A stretch of 64,000 nt of DNA from Paracoccus pantotrophus (GCF_008824185.1 NZ_CP044425.1:248001-312000); one strand, 5' to 3'. Numbered from the stretch's first letter, positions 50,273 to 61,044 are shown. A program made the numbers and translations. Notes: generated by a model not told the origin, from the sequence alone.

Positions 50273-51574
50273 CTATTGCGCCGCCAGCAGTTCCGGCACC
50301 GACAGCAGGATGAATTCGTTATCCGCCGCCGTGCCGATCCGCCGCCCGCCCGAGAAGGGCAGGTTGTTGTCATTGGCCAGCATGATGTGGTTCTCGTCCA
50401 CCCGCGCCACGTCCTCGATGGTGAAGAAGGGGAAGGTGAAATTCCCCTGCTCGGGCTTGTGGTCCGGCAGCGCCCTGCCCTCCGGGTCGGCGATGTCCAA
50501 GAGGTCGACATGGCCGATGCGGCGCAGATAGCCCTCGGCATCCGGGCTGGCGGTATCGACCAGCACCACCCGTTTCAGCCGCGCGGGCAGCGGATAGCAG
50601 GCCGACATGTCCACCGCGCCCTCGGGGCAGGCACGGGCGGCATCGCCCTCGCCATTGTCGCGTTCGATCACCAGGGCGCGGGTCTCGTCGATGAAGTTGA
50701 AATCGCCGATGGCCGTGGCGCCCTCGGACAGCCTGAAGCGGTAATGCTCGCCGGTCCAGTCGGCCTTGCCGGTGTCGAAACTCATCACCCGCAGGAAATC
50801 GCCCTCGGGCTGGCCGTCATCGCCCAGAAGCGGCTTTTCCAGCATCGCCCAAAGCAGGCCGGTGCCGGGTTGCAGGGCCATGCCCTCATAGCCGCCCGAC
50901 CGCTGGACGCGGAAATCGCGGCCCGGCTGGGCGGGCACGGCGATGCCGGGCGTGTCGGGGCCGGCCAGCGCCTCGCCCTCCAGCCGGGTCGGATGCACCG
51001 ACAGCACCCGCCCGTCCATGGCCACGCGCAGGATATAAGGGCCGAACTCGTCGCCGATCCAGATCTCGCCGTCCAGATACTGGATGCTTTCGGGGTCGAA
51101 ATCGGCGCCGGTCAGATAGCGGCTTTCGGTCGTCTCGTTGGCGATGCGGAACGGCACCTTGCGGTCGGGGTCGCGCAGGAACACGGTCTCCAGCCGCTCG
51201 ACGGTGCCGGCGGCGAAATCCGGCTGCATGCGGTGAAAGAACAGCATGGCGTCGGGGCTGTTGGCCTTGGAGCCGAAGCCGTTGTCGGTCAGGGTGAACC
51301 AGCTGCCGTCCGGGGCACGATTCATGGCAAAGCCCGACATGCCCTGGACCGGCTGGCCCAGGAAGGGCAGCGCGATGCCCGTCTTGTGGCTGCCATAGGT
51401 CGGGCCGGTATCGCCCTCGACCGACATCGGCGCATCCGCCGGCGGCGGGACTATGGTAAAGGCGGGCAGCACCGCATGGCCCGCCAGCCGGGCCGGAAAG
51501 GTCTCTTCGGCAAGGGCAGCGGGGGCCATGGGGGCGGCGATGGAGCAGGCAAGCAAGGCAAGGCCAAGGCGCAT
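50273..51574 (-). CDS. Exported esterase-like activity of phytase family protein
   Basis: A 433-residue exported protein (signal peptide ALLACSIAAPMAPAALA) of the phytase-esterase-like beta-propeller family. Family stretches include GMSGFAMNRAPDGSWFTLTD near residue 75, FDPESIQYLDGEIWIGDEFG near residue 155 and FTIEDVARVDENHIMLANDN near residue 390. Members are annotated as putative phosphatases or esterases, rarely tested. ATG 51574 gives the signal peptide; the longer frame upstream does not. It is divergent from the glucan synthase gene. Confidence 0.9.
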   Translation of the reverse strand: MRLGLALLACSIAAPMAPAALAEETFPARLAGHAVLPAFTIVPPPADAPMSVEGDTGPTYGSHKTGIALPFLGQPVQGMSGFAMNRAPDGSWFTLTDNGFGSKANSPDAMLFFHRMQPDFAAGTVERLETVFLRDPDRKVPFRIANETTESRYLTGADFDPESIQYLDGEIWIGDEFGPYILRVAMDGRVLSVHPTRLEGEALAGPDTPGIAVPAQPGRDFRVQRSGGYEGMALQPGTGLLWAMLEKPLLGDDGQPEGDFLRVMSFDTGKADWTGEHYRFRLSEGATAIGDFNFIDETRALVIERDNGEGDAARACPEGAVDMSACYPLPARLKRVVLVDTASPDAEGYLRRIGHVDLLDIADPEGRALPDHKPEQGNFTFPFFTIEDVARVDENHIMLANDNNLPFSGGRRIGTAADNEFILLSVPELLAAQ

Positions 51575-51792
51575 GGTTCGAAATCCTTTGTCGTCGCGAT
51601 GCCGCCGCTTTAGGCTGGGCAGGTGACAGCGATGCGGCAGGTCGGTGTCAGATCCGTGATGCCGTCCCGCCCGAATGCCGGGCAATGCCGGGTCACCGGG
51701 CGGTGCGTGCAGGTTTTTGGGAACCCTGCCGCCGCCCGGGCCCTTCCTTACCGGGAGGCGACAGCGAGAAGCGACGGGACGGAGACGGAACC

Positions 51793-54700
51793 ATGCAGGC
51801 AGACGGCGCCGGTGTCGGGAGCCCGGAGGGCGGCGGAATGGGGGCGACCGCAGCGTCGATCTTCGAGGCGGCCGGGCGCGCGGTCCTGGAGCAGCAGCGG
51901 CTGCAAACGACCGGCTTCGACCCCCGCGCCGCGCGCTTCGACCTGGCGCAGGCGGCGCGGGACCAGCGCGTGCTGTATCAGGCCGCGCTGCGCGCCGATG
52001 CCGAGAGCGAGCATATCACCACCGCGACGCGCTGGCTGCTGGACAATTACCACACCATCGCCGAGACCTATCGCCACCTGACCCGCGACCTCAGCCCGGC
52101 CTTCCTGCGCTCGCTGCCGCGCGGGCAGTTCCAGCCGGTGGCCGAGCCGATCCCCCGCGTGCTGGCCCTGGCCTGGGACTATGTCACCATGACCGACGGC
52201 GACCTGCGCGAACGCAGCTTCGCCGATTTCATCGCCGGGGCGCAGCAGGTGGATTGGCTGACCATCGGCGAGCTGTGGTCGCTGCCCTCGATGCTGCGCT
52301 ATGCGCTTTTGCTGCGCATGCTGCGGCTGAGCGAGGAGACCGAGCGCGCCCGCCGCGGCCGGCGCGAGGCCAATGCCGCCATGGACCGGCTGATGGCCAT
52401 GGACGAGCCGGGGCCTGCGGATTTCGACTTGGCGGTGCCCGGTCCCGCCCTGCAGGACGCGGCCTTCGTCGCGCAGGTGATCTATCGCGTCCATGCCGGC
52501 CTCGACCGCACCCATGCCATCACCGAACAGCTCGCCCGCCGGCTTGCAGCGCAGGGCCGCACCGCCGAGCAGGTGATGGCCGGCGAACAGACGCGCCAGA
52601 CCGCGAACAACGTCACCGCCGCCCATATCATCCGCGCGCTGAAGCGCCTGGACGAGATCAACTGGCGCGAATGGTTCGAGGCCACCAGCCGCACCGAGGC
52701 GATCCTGCGCGAGGATCCCGACCACCAGCGCCTTGCCCCCCAGACCCGCAACGCGATCCGCAACCGCATCGAGATGATCGCCCGCCATTCCGACCTGGCC
52801 GAGCCCGAGGTGGCCGAGCGCGCGCTGGCGGCGGCCGGGCGGCGGGACATCCCGGTCTCGGTCGTGCTGCTGGGCGACGACGCGCCGCGCTTCGAGGCCG
52901 ATTGCGGCTATCGCCCGGTCTGGCGCGAGCGGCTGGCCCGGCTGGCCCGGCGCCACGGCATCCTCAGCCTGATCCTGCCGCTGGCGGCTCTGATGCTGCT
53001 GGCGGTGCTGCTGTGCCTGGCCTATGTGCCGGCACAGACCGGCGGCTTCCTGGCCGCCACGCTGATCGTGCTGTCGCTGGCGGCCTTTCTCGATGCGGGG
53101 CTGGCGCTCTTGCGCTTCATGGCCAGCCGGCTGATCGCGCCGGCGCAGCTGCCCGCCTATGAGTTCAAGGACGGCATCCCGCCCGACCATGCCACGCTGG
53201 TCGCCATCCCCTGCCTGCTGACCAGCCTCGACACCATCGACGACCTGCTGAGCAATCTCGAGGTGCATTACCTTGCGAACCCCGATCCGGCGCTCAGCTT
53301 CGCGCTGCTCACGGATTTCACCGATGCGCCCGAGGAGACGACGCCGCGCGACGCCGAACTCTTGGCCTATGCCCGCCAGGGCATCGCGGCGCTGTCCGAG
53401 AAATACGCCCATATCGGGCGGCGCTTCTACCTGCTGCACCGGCGCCGGCAATGGAACGAGGCCGAGGGCGCCTGGATGGGATGGGAGCGCAAGCGCGGCA
53501 AGCTGGTCGAGCTGAACGCGCTTCTGCGCGGCAGCCCCGACACCAGCTTCGTCGATACCGGCCCGCGCCCGCCCGAGGGCATCCGCTATGTGGTGACGCT
53601 GGACGCCGACACGCGGATGCCGCGCGACACGGTGCGGATGCTGGTCGGCATGATGGCGCATCCGGTCAACCGCCCGGTCTACGACCCGGCGCGGCAGCGC
53701 GTCATCCGCGGCCACGGGCTGATCCAGCCGCGCGTCACCTCGCTTCTGAAACACGGCAGCCAGACCTCGCCCTTCCAGCGCATCCTGTCGCAGGACAAGG
53801 GGATCGACCCCTATGTCTTCACCGTCTCGGACCTGTACCAGGATCTTTTCGGCCAGGGCACCTATACCGGCAAGGGCATCTATGACGTCGATGCCTTCGC
53901 CATCGCCGCCCAGGACGGCATCCGCGAGAACTCGGTCCTCAGCCACGACCTGATCGAGGGCGCCTGGTTGCGCGCGGCGCTGGCGACCGACGTGAACTTC
54001 ATCGAGGAATACCCCAAGCGCTTCGACGTGGACCTGTCGCGCCAGCACCGCTGGGCGCGCGGGGACTGGCAGTTGCTGCCCTATCTGCTGGACCTGCGCA
54101 ACGGGCTGGATGCGCTGGCACGGTTCCGCATCGTGGACAACCTGCGCCGCAGCCTGCTGCCGGTCTCGCTGATGCTGGCGGGGCTGGTGGCGGTGATCGG
54201 CCTGCCCCATGCCGATGCACTGTTCTGGCTGGGCCTGCTGGGCGTCTCGGTCGGGCTGTCGCAGTTGCTGGGCTGGCTGATGGGGCTGATGCCGCGCCAG
54301 TCCGGGGTGGCGCGGCTGCGGCACATGCTGGTCATCGGCAACGAGCTGATAGACCAGATCACCGCCTTCATGATGCGGCTGACGCTTTTGCCGCAGATGG
54401 CCTTCAGCATGGTCGATGCGATGGTGCGCAGCCTGTGCCGGGTCTATGTGTCGCGGCGGCACCTGCTGGAATGGACCACCGCCGACGCCATGGCCCGCCG
54501 CGCGCACGAGACGCTGCCCGGCCATTTCCTGCTGATGCGCGGCGGGCTGGCGCTGGCGCTTGGCTTCGTCGCGCTGGCGGCGCTGCTGCGCCCCGAGAAC
54601 CTGGCGCCGGCGCTGGTGCTGGGCGTGCTGTGGCTGGGCGCGCCGCTGATCGCCTGGGTCAGTGCCCGCCCGATCGAGCATGAGGGCGCCCGCCCCCTGA

Positions 54701-57700
54701 CCGCCGAGGAGCGGCTGGAATGGCGGGCCGAGGCGCGGCTGATCTGGCGCTTTTTCGAGACCTTCGTGGACGCGCGCACCAATCACCTGCCCCCCGACAA
54801 CTACCAGGACCATCCGCAGCCCAAGCTGGCCGAGCGCACCTCGCCCACCAATATCGGGCTATACCTGCTTTCGACCGTGACCGCGCATGAGTTCCGCTGG
54901 ATCACCCTGCGCGAGGCGCTGGACCGCATCGAGGCCACGCTGAGCACCATCGAGCGGCTGGAACGGCATCGCGGCCATCTCTACAACTGGTATGCGACCG
55001 ATACCTTGCAGCCCCTGGGCACCCGCTATGTCTCGGCGGTGGACAGCGGCAATCTGGCGGGGCATCTGATCACGCTGTCCTCGACGCTCAAGGAGTGGAC
55101 GCGCAACCCGGCGCTTTATCATCTGCCGGAACTGTCGGGCGCGGTGGACATCCTGTCGCTGATGCGCCGCCTGCATGCGGCCATCCCGCGCGAGCGGCGC
55201 AGCCTGAACCCGCTGCGCGACCGCATCGAGGAACGCATCGCCGGGCTGTGGCACAGCATGGCCAGCGCCCAGGCGCCGCATCTCGCGCCCCTGCATGTGC
55301 AAAGCTACGCCCGCGCCGCCGCGAACCTGCAGGTGCTGATCCAGGGCCTCGTGACCGAGATCCCCACCGCCGCCGCACGCGAGCTGGATTGGTGGACGAG
55401 CCGGCTGGTCTCGACCTGCGACGAGATGGAAAACCTGGGCCGCATCGACCCCGACGAGGTGGCCCTGTCGGCCCGGCGCATGGCGGCGCTGGCCGAACGC
55501 GCCCGCGCCTTCGCCTTCGAGATGGATTTCGCCTTCCTCCTGGACCCCGAGCGCCAGCTGCTCGCCATCGGCTACAATTGCGTCGAGGGCGCGCCGGACC
55601 AGTCCTTCTACGACCTCCTGGCCTCGGAGGCGCGGCTCGCCTCGCTTTTCGCCATCGCCAAGGGCGACCTGCCGACCGAGCACTGGAACCGGCTCGGCCG
55701 GCCGATGACGGTGATGCCCTATGGCTCGACGCTGGTCAGCTGGTCGGGCTCGATGTTCGAATACCTGATGGCGCCCCTGGTGATGGACGAACCGCCCGGC
55801 TCGATCCTGCACAGTTCCTGCGATGTCGCGGTCGAGGCGCAGATCCGCGACGGCTGGCGCGCCGGCCGGCCCTGGGGCGTGTCGGAAAGCGCCTATAACG
55901 CCCGCGACGCGCAGATGAACTATCAGTATTACGCCTTCGGCGTGCCGGAACTGGCACTGCGGCGCTGGCTGCGCGACGACCAGGTGGTCGCACCCTATGC
56001 CAGCTTCATCGCCGCCGGCTTCCGCCCGCGCAGCGCGCTGAAGAACCTGCACCGGCTGGCGAATCTCGGCGCGCGCGGCGAATACGGCTTTTTCGACGCG
56101 GTGGACTTCACCCCCTCGCGCCTGCCGCAGGGGCATAAATGCGCCGTGGTGCGCAGCGTGATGGCCCATCACCAGGGCATGAGCCTGATCGCCATCGCCA
56201 ATTGCCTGATGGACGGGCTGCACCGCAACCGCTTCAACGCCGATCCGGTGATCGAAAGCGTCTCGACGCTCTTGCAGCAGAAGACCCCGCGCGAGGTCTC
56301 GCCGCTCCTGCGCGAGACGATGCGCCGCCGCCTGCCCGGCCCGTCCGAACTGGGCCAGACCGAGATCGTCGAGGTGGCCGATGCCGCCGCCGCGCCCCAT
56401 ACCGTCGCGGTCATGTCGAACGGGCGGCTGTCGATGCTGCTGGATGCCAGTGGCGCCGGGCGGCTGCGCATGGACGGCACTGCCATCACCCGCTGGCGGC
56501 CCGACCCGGCGGCGGATGCCTGGGGCGAGTTCCTGTTCATCCGCGACCTGGCCTCGGGGCGCTGGTGGTCGGCCACCGCCGCGCCCGGCTTCGACCCCGA
56601 GATCGCCTATGCCGCCCGGCTGTTCGACTACAAGGCGAATTTCGCCGCCCTGGGCGAGGGCATCCATTGCGAGACCGAGGTGATCCTGTCCGACGACCTG
56701 GACGCGCGCGGCGCGCGGGTCAAGCTGCGCAACCTGTCGGACCGGCCGCGCCAGCTGGCGCTGACCAGCTATGGCGAGATCGTGCTGGACCAGAACGACG
56801 CCGACCGCGCCCATACCGCCTTCTCGCGCATGTTCGTCGCGACCGAGGCCCAGCCCGAGCGCGGCCGCATCTTCGCCCGCCGCAACAAGCGCAACCCGCA
56901 TGACCCAGACCGCCACCTGATGCATCTGAGCGCCGGGGCCGGCGTGCCCGATGGCGCGGCCACCGACCGGCGGCTGTTCATCGGCCGCGGCCGCTCGATC
57001 CGCGCGCCGCAGGCGCTGGACGATCCCGACCTGCTGACCCAGGTGGCGCCGGGCGAAAACTATACGCTGGACCCGATCTTCTCGCTCAGCCGGCGGCTGA
57101 CCCTGGATCCGGGGAAAGAGGCGGTCGTGACCTTCTGGACCGTCGCCGCCGCCAGCCGCGAGGCGCTGGAAGAGGCGCATCTGCACCTGGCCGACGAAGC
57201 CAGCTATGACAACGAACACCAGATGGCCTGGACCCGTAGCCAGGTGCAGCTGCATCATGCCAGCATCACCCCCGAGGAGGCGGCGCTGTTCCGCCGCTAT
57301 GCCGCGCTGCTGGTCTATCCCAACCAGATGCTGGCCTCGCAGGTGCGCCATGTCATGGGACCGCAATCGGCGCTCTGGCCGATGTCGGTCTCGGGCGACA
57401 ATCCGATCATGGTGCTGCGCATCAACGACCCCGACCTGATGCCGGTGGCCCGCCAGGCGATCCGCATGCAGGAATACCTGCGCATGCGCGGCCTCGAATG
57501 CGACCTGGTGATCCTGAACGAGCAGCGCGTGAGCTATGCCGCCCATCTGCACGAGGCGCTGAACAACCTGTGCCACAGCATGCAGTTGCTGCATTCGCGC
57601 CCCTCGGTCTTTGCCGTCGATGCCAACGGGCTTTCGGCCGAGACGCGCGACACGCTGCTGGCCGTGGCGCGCGTGGTGATCCATGCCCAGAACGGCAGCC

Positions 57701-60141
57701 TGGCCGGGCAGATCCAGCGGCTGGAGGCGGCCGAGCTGCGCCGCGGCATCGCCCGTCCGCCGGCCCGGCCCCTGCAGCGCCCCGCGCTGCGCAGCGATTT
57801 CCCTCCCGAGGATCTGCATTTCTGGAACGGCACCGGCGGCTTCGACGCGCAGGGCAATTACGTCATCCGCCTGCGCCATGGCGAGGCGACGCCGAACCCC
57901 TGGATCAATGTCGTGGCCCGCAGCGATTTCGGCTTTCACATCTCGGCCGAGGGCGCGGGCTTTACCTGGTCGGCCAATTCGCGCGACCACCAGCTGACGC
58001 CCTGGTCGAACGACGCGGTCAGCAACCCGCCGGGCGAGGGCATCCTGATCCGCGACCTGGGCACCGGCGCGATCCACACCCCCTATGCGGCGCTGTCGAG
58101 CCAGCGCGAGGCACTTTACCAATGCCGCCACGGCGCCGGGTTTTCCGAATTCACCGCCTGGTCGGGCGAGCTGGAGATCACCGCGCTGCACAGCCTGACG
58201 CCCGATGCGGCCCTGCGGGTGATCGGGCTGCGGCTGACCAACCACGGCACGCGCCGGCTGACGCTGGACGTGGCACATTTCCTGGAGCCGGTGATGGGCG
58301 GCGCCCGCGCCAAGACCGCGCCCTATCTGCAGCTGCGCTACCTGCCCGAGGCGCGGGCGGTGGAATGCGAGAACCCCTATTCCATCGACTATGCCGGCCA
58401 GCGCATGATCCTGTCGGTGGACCGCGAGGTGACGGGGCTATGCCTGTCGCGGCTGATCTGGCAGGGCCGCAACCGCGACGCCGGCCTGCCGGCCTGGTTC
58501 GACGCCACGCTGAGCCGCCGCTTCGTGCATCGCCACGACGGCGACCCGGTGATGATGCTGGAAACCCGCATCGAGATCGAGCCGGGCGAAAGCCAGAACG
58601 TGACCTTCCGGCTGGCCGCCGCGCCCGGCGCCGCCGCAGCCCCGCTGCTGGCCCGCACCGACACCGCCCGGCAGGCCGCCACCGCCCAGACCGAGCATTG
58701 GCAGCACATCTTCGACCGCCTGCAGGTGCAGACCCCCGACCCGGCCTTCGACCTGATGGTGAACCGCTGGCTGCCCTATCAGGCCATCGCCTGCCGGATC
58801 CGGGCGCGCTCGGCCTTCTACCAGGCTTCTGGGGCCTACGGGTTCCGCGACCAGTTGCAGGACACCTCGGCCATGCTGGTCTATGATCCGGCGCTGGCCC
58901 GCGCCCAGTTGCTGGAAGCCGGCTCGCGCCAGTTCCCCGAAGGCGACGTGCAGCATTGGTGGCTGCCCGGCACCGGCGCGGGCGTGCGCACCCTGATCGC
59001 CGACGACGTGGTCTGGCTGGGCCATGCGCTGGCGCGCTATGTCGAGGTGACGGGCGACCGGAGCGTCCTGGACGAGCCCCTGCCCTTCATCCTGGGCCGC
59101 GCGCTGGAGCCGGGCGAACACGATGCCTTCTACCGGCCCGAGACCAGCGACCGCATGGCCCCGCTTTACGACCATGCCGCGCTGGCGCTGGAACTGGCCA
59201 TCGCGCGCACCGGCGAACAGGGCCTGCCGCTGTTCCTGGGCGGCGACTGGAACGACGGCATGAACCGCGTCGGCGCGGCGGGGCGCGGCCAGTCGGTCTG
59301 GATGGGCTGGTTCCTGGCCCAGACCATCGCCATGATGGCCCCCCTGGCCGAGGCGCGCGGCGAGGACGGGCGCGCGAAACGCTGGCGCGCCCATGCCGCC
59401 AAGCTGTCCCGCGCGCTGGACCGGCACGGCTGGGACGGCGGCTGGTATCTGCGCGGCATTTATGACGACGGCACACCGCTGGGCTCGGCCGCGTCGCAGG
59501 AATGCCGCATCGATTCCATCGCGCAAAGCTGGTCGGTGATCTCGGGCGCCGGGCGCAGGGACCGCCGCGACCCGGCGCTGGACGCGGCGCTGGAGCATCT
59601 GCTGGACGAGGACGGCATGCTCTTGCGGCTGTTCACCCCGCCCTTTGCCCGCGCGCCGCAGGATCCCGGCTATATCAAGGGCTATCCGCCCGGCGTGCGC
59701 GAGAACGGCGGGCAATATACCCATGCCGCGATCTGGATGGTGCAGGCGCTGTGCATGGCGGGCCGCGCCGACGACGCCTGGCGGGTGTTCCGGCTGCTCA
59801 ACCCGATCAGCCATGCCAGCGACACCGCCACCCTGCAGGTCTATCGCGGCGAGCCCTATGTCGTCGCCGCCGATGTCTATGGCGCCGAGGAAAAGACCGG
59901 CCGCGCCGGCTGGACCTGGTATACCGGCTCGGCCGGCTGGCTGCACCGCGTCGCGGTCGAGCATATCCTGGGCCTGCGCATCAAGGACGGCGAAAGGCTG
60001 GAGGTGGCGCCCGCCCTGCCCTCGCATTGGCCGGGCTTCCGCGCCAGGGTGATGATCGGCAATCGCCGGCACGAGGTCGAGGTGACGCGCGACCAGGCCG
60101 GCACCCCGCGTATCCGCATCGACGCCGAGGGGGCGGCATGA
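51793..60141 (+). CDS. ndvB: Cyclic beta-1,2-glucan synthase
   Basis: Giant inner-membrane enzyme of 2782 residues, the usual NdvB/ChvB size (about 2800). It makes cyclic beta-1,2-glucans for the periplasm from UDP-glucose. Domains: N-terminal region with membrane segments near 390-455, GT84 glycosyltransferase with TLDADT near residue 604 and QHRWARGDW near 750, further membrane segments near 790-835 and 917-955, a large middle region, and a C-terminal GH94 phosphorylase-like domain (QFPEGDVQHWWLPGTGAG, then GGDWNDGMN with the catalytic-type Asp near 2488) that controls ring size. ATG 51793 has a GGACGGAG site. No ndvA-type exporter is adjacent. Confidence 0.95.
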   Translation: MQADGAGVGSPEGGGMGATAASIFEAAGRAVLEQQRLQTTGFDPRAARFDLAQAARDQRVLYQAALRADAESEHITTATRWLLDNYHTIAETYRHLTRDLSPAFLRSLPRGQFQPVAEPIPRVLALAWDYVTMTDGDLRERSFADFIAGAQQVDWLTIGELWSLPSMLRYALLLRMLRLSEETERARRGRREANAAMDRLMAMDEPGPADFDLAVPGPALQDAAFVAQVIYRVHAGLDRTHAITEQLARRLAAQGRTAEQVMAGEQTRQTANNVTAAHIIRALKRLDEINWREWFEATSRTEAILREDPDHQRLAPQTRNAIRNRIEMIARHSDLAEPEVAERALAAAGRRDIPVSVVLLGDDAPRFEADCGYRPVWRERLARLARRHGILSLILPLAALMLLAVLLCLAYVPAQTGGFLAATLIVLSLAAFLDAGLALLRFMASRLIAPAQLPAYEFKDGIPPDHATLVAIPCLLTSLDTIDDLLSNLEVHYLANPDPALSFALLTDFTDAPEETTPRDAELLAYARQGIAALSEKYAHIGRRFYLLHRRRQWNEAEGAWMGWERKRGKLVELNALLRGSPDTSFVDTGPRPPEGIRYVVTLDADTRMPRDTVRMLVGMMAHPVNRPVYDPARQRVIRGHGLIQPRVTSLLKHGSQTSPFQRILSQDKGIDPYVFTVSDLYQDLFGQGTYTGKGIYDVDAFAIAAQDGIRENSVLSHDLIEGAWLRAALATDVNFIEEYPKRFDVDLSRQHRWARGDWQLLPYLLDLRNGLDALARFRIVDNLRRSLLPVSLMLAGLVAVIGLPHADALFWLGLLGVSVGLSQLLGWLMGLMPRQSGVARLRHMLVIGNELIDQITAFMMRLTLLPQMAFSMVDAMVRSLCRVYVSRRHLLEWTTADAMARRAHETLPGHFLLMRGGLALALGFVALAALLRPENLAPALVLGVLWLGAPLIAWVSARPIEHEGARPLTAEERLEWRAEARLIWRFFETFVDARTNHLPPDNYQDHPQPKLAERTSPTNIGLYLLSTVTAHEFRWITLREALDRIEATLSTIERLERHRGHLYNWYATDTLQPLGTRYVSAVDSGNLAGHLITLSSTLKEWTRNPALYHLPELSGAVDILSLMRRLHAAIPRERRSLNPLRDRIEERIAGLWHSMASAQAPHLAPLHVQSYARAAANLQVLIQGLVTEIPTAAARELDWWTSRLVSTCDEMENLGRIDPDEVALSARRMAALAERARAFAFEMDFAFLLDPERQLLAIGYNCVEGAPDQSFYDLLASEARLASLFAIAKGDLPTEHWNRLGRPMTVMPYGSTLVSWSGSMFEYLMAPLVMDEPPGSILHSSCDVAVEAQIRDGWRAGRPWGVSESAYNARDAQMNYQYYAFGVPELALRRWLRDDQVVAPYASFIAAGFRPRSALKNLHRLANLGARGEYGFFDAVDFTPSRLPQGHKCAVVRSVMAHHQGMSLIAIANCLMDGLHRNRFNADPVIESVSTLLQQKTPREVSPLLRETMRRRLPGPSELGQTEIVEVADAAAAPHTVAVMSNGRLSMLLDASGAGRLRMDGTAITRWRPDPAADAWGEFLFIRDLASGRWWSATAAPGFDPEIAYAARLFDYKANFAALGEGIHCETEVILSDDLDARGARVKLRNLSDRPRQLALTSYGEIVLDQNDADRAHTAFSRMFVATEAQPERGRIFARRNKRNPHDPDRHLMHLSAGAGVPDGAATDRRLFIGRGRSIRAPQALDDPDLLTQVAPGENYTLDPIFSLSRRLTLDPGKEAVVTFWTVAAASREALEEAHLHLADEASYDNEHQMAWTRSQVQLHHASITPEEAALFRRYAALLVYPNQMLASQVRHVMGPQSALWPMSVSGDNPIMVLRINDPDLMPVARQAIRMQEYLRMRGLECDLVILNEQRVSYAAHLHEALNNLCHSMQLLHSRPSVFAVDANGLSAETRDTLLAVARVVIHAQNGSLAGQIQRLEAAELRRGIARPPARPLQRPALRSDFPPEDLHFWNGTGGFDAQGNYVIRLRHGEATPNPWINVVARSDFGFHISAEGAGFTWSANSRDHQLTPWSNDAVSNPPGEGILIRDLGTGAIHTPYAALSSQREALYQCRHGAGFSEFTAWSGELEITALHSLTPDAALRVIGLRLTNHGTRRLTLDVAHFLEPVMGGARAKTAPYLQLRYLPEARAVECENPYSIDYAGQRMILSVDREVTGLCLSRLIWQGRNRDAGLPAWFDATLSRRFVHRHDGDPVMMLETRIEIEPGESQNVTFRLAAAPGAAAAPLLARTDTARQAATAQTEHWQHIFDRLQVQTPDPAFDLMVNRWLPYQAIACRIRARSAFYQASGAYGFRDQLQDTSAMLVYDPALARAQLLEAGSRQFPEGDVQHWWLPGTGAGVRTLIADDVVWLGHALARYVEVTGDRSVLDEPLPFILGRALEPGEHDAFYRPETSDRMAPLYDHAALALELAIARTGEQGLPLFLGGDWNDGMNRVGAAGRGQSVWMGWFLAQTIAMMAPLAEARGEDGRAKRWRAHAAKLSRALDRHGWDGGWYLRGIYDDGTPLGSAASQECRIDSIAQSWSVISGAGRRDRRDPALDAALEHLLDEDGMLLRLFTPPFARAPQDPGYIKGYPPGVRENGGQYTHAAIWMVQALCMAGRADDAWRVFRLLNPISHASDTATLQVYRGEPYVVAADVYGAEEKTGRAGWTWYTGSAGWLHRVAVEHILGLRIKDGERLEVAPALPSHWPGFRARVMIGNRRHEVEVTRDQAGTPRIRIDAEGAA

Positions 60142-60200
60142 CGGCCCGCTTCTGGCAGGCGACACGGCCCAAGGCCCGTCGCGGCGGTGCCCGCGCCGCG

Positions 60201-60698
60201 TCAATCCGTTTCGGCCAGCAGCGGCAGGATGCTGCCGCGTTCCTTCAGGCAGCGCAGGGTGAAGATCGAGCGGGCGTTGCGGATCCCCGGCACCCGGTAA
60301 AGCTTGCGGCGCAGAAACTCCTCGTAGCCGCGGGTGCCGCTGACCGCGACCTTCAGCAGGTAGTCGTATTCGCCGGTGGTCAGCCAGACCTCCTGCACCT
60401 CGGGGATGGCGGCCATGGCGCGGCCGAACTCCTCCAGCACCTTGTCGTCGTGCCGCTCCAGCGTGATCTCGATGATGACGGTTTCGGCGGCGCCCAGGCG
60501 CGACTGGTCCAGGATGGCGCTGTAGCCCTTGATGACGCCCTCGGCCTCCAGCCGGCGGGTGCGCTGCCAGCAGGGGCTGGGCGACAGGCCGACCTTTTCG
60601 GCAAGCTGGCTGTTGGACAGCCGCCCGTCGCGACTCAGCGCCCGCAGGATCCTGAGGTCGATCGCGTCAAGCTGGCGCGTGGCAGAAGGTCCACTCAT
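60201..60698 (-). CDS. bkdR: Lrp/AsnC family regulator (BkdR type)
   Basis: A 165-residue regulator with an N-terminal helix-turn-helix (LDAIDLRILRALSRDGRLSN, then GLSPSPCWQRTRRLEAEG) and a C-terminal RAM effector domain (about 70-155, TGEYDYLLKVAVSG). It is divergent from the branched-chain keto acid dehydrogenase operon, the arrangement of BkdR in Pseudomonas, where it activates bkd genes in response to branched-chain amino acids. Lrp-like boxes lie in the gap. The symbol rests on this context. Confidence 0.88.
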   Translation of the reverse strand: MSGPSATRQLDAIDLRILRALSRDGRLSNSQLAEKVGLSPSPCWQRTRRLEAEGVIKGYSAILDQSRLGAAETVIIEITLERHDDKVLEEFGRAMAAIPEVQEVWLTTGEYDYLLKVAVSGTRGYEEFLRRKLYRVPGIRNARSIFTLRCLKERGSILPLLAETD

Positions 60699-61044
60699 GT
60701 CTTACCGGGTTTATCAGAAGAATCTTTTGCATTTTGGCTGATAGCCGGAAACAAAGAAAGAAGATTTTGCGACGATCTGTGGCATCATCCGCTTGGGAGG
60801 AACGGGATGGAACATCTTCACGTCGTCAGTTTTCCGACCGGCGCGCCGCCGGAACACCTGGCGCGCGCGCCGGGCGCATTGCACCGCAACGGCGACCGGC
60901 AATACAGCCGGGCGCTGCATAGGGCGTGCCGCTCTGCGGCGGGCATCCCGGCGCAGACCGGCCTGGCCCGGATACCCGGCATCCGCGACATCCGCGGCAG
61001 CGTGGCCCGATCCCATCCCGTTCCCCAAGGCAAAGGAGGTGCCG
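60699..61044. other. Divergent bkdR-bkdA1 regulatory region
   Basis: A 346-bp gap between the Lrp-type regulator and bkdA1. The first 75 bases are A/T-rich with Lrp-like repeats. The rest contains an overlapping short frame (60807-61067) with its own ribosome site. No RNA gene is visible. Confidence 0.55.
60715..60770. promoter_or_regulatory. Lrp-box-like repeats upstream of bkd genes
   Basis: CAGAAGAATCTTTTGC (60715-60730) and AGAAGATTTTGC (60759-60770) are near-direct repeats about 40 bases apart. Both resemble the A/T-rich Lrp consensus (pyrimidine-AG, then A/T core, then CT-purine). They lie 17-72 bases from the Lrp-gene start, where autoregulation and bkd activation would act. Confidence 0.55.

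Noticed and set aside
54859..58278. A very long minus-strand open frame (over 1100 codons) opposite the glucan synthase gene, and similar ones at 51748-54813 and 58438-60204
   Set aside because: They are mirror frames of a high-GC gene: His/Arg/Ala/Gly-rich, with no family resemblance, no ribosome site and no structure of their own.
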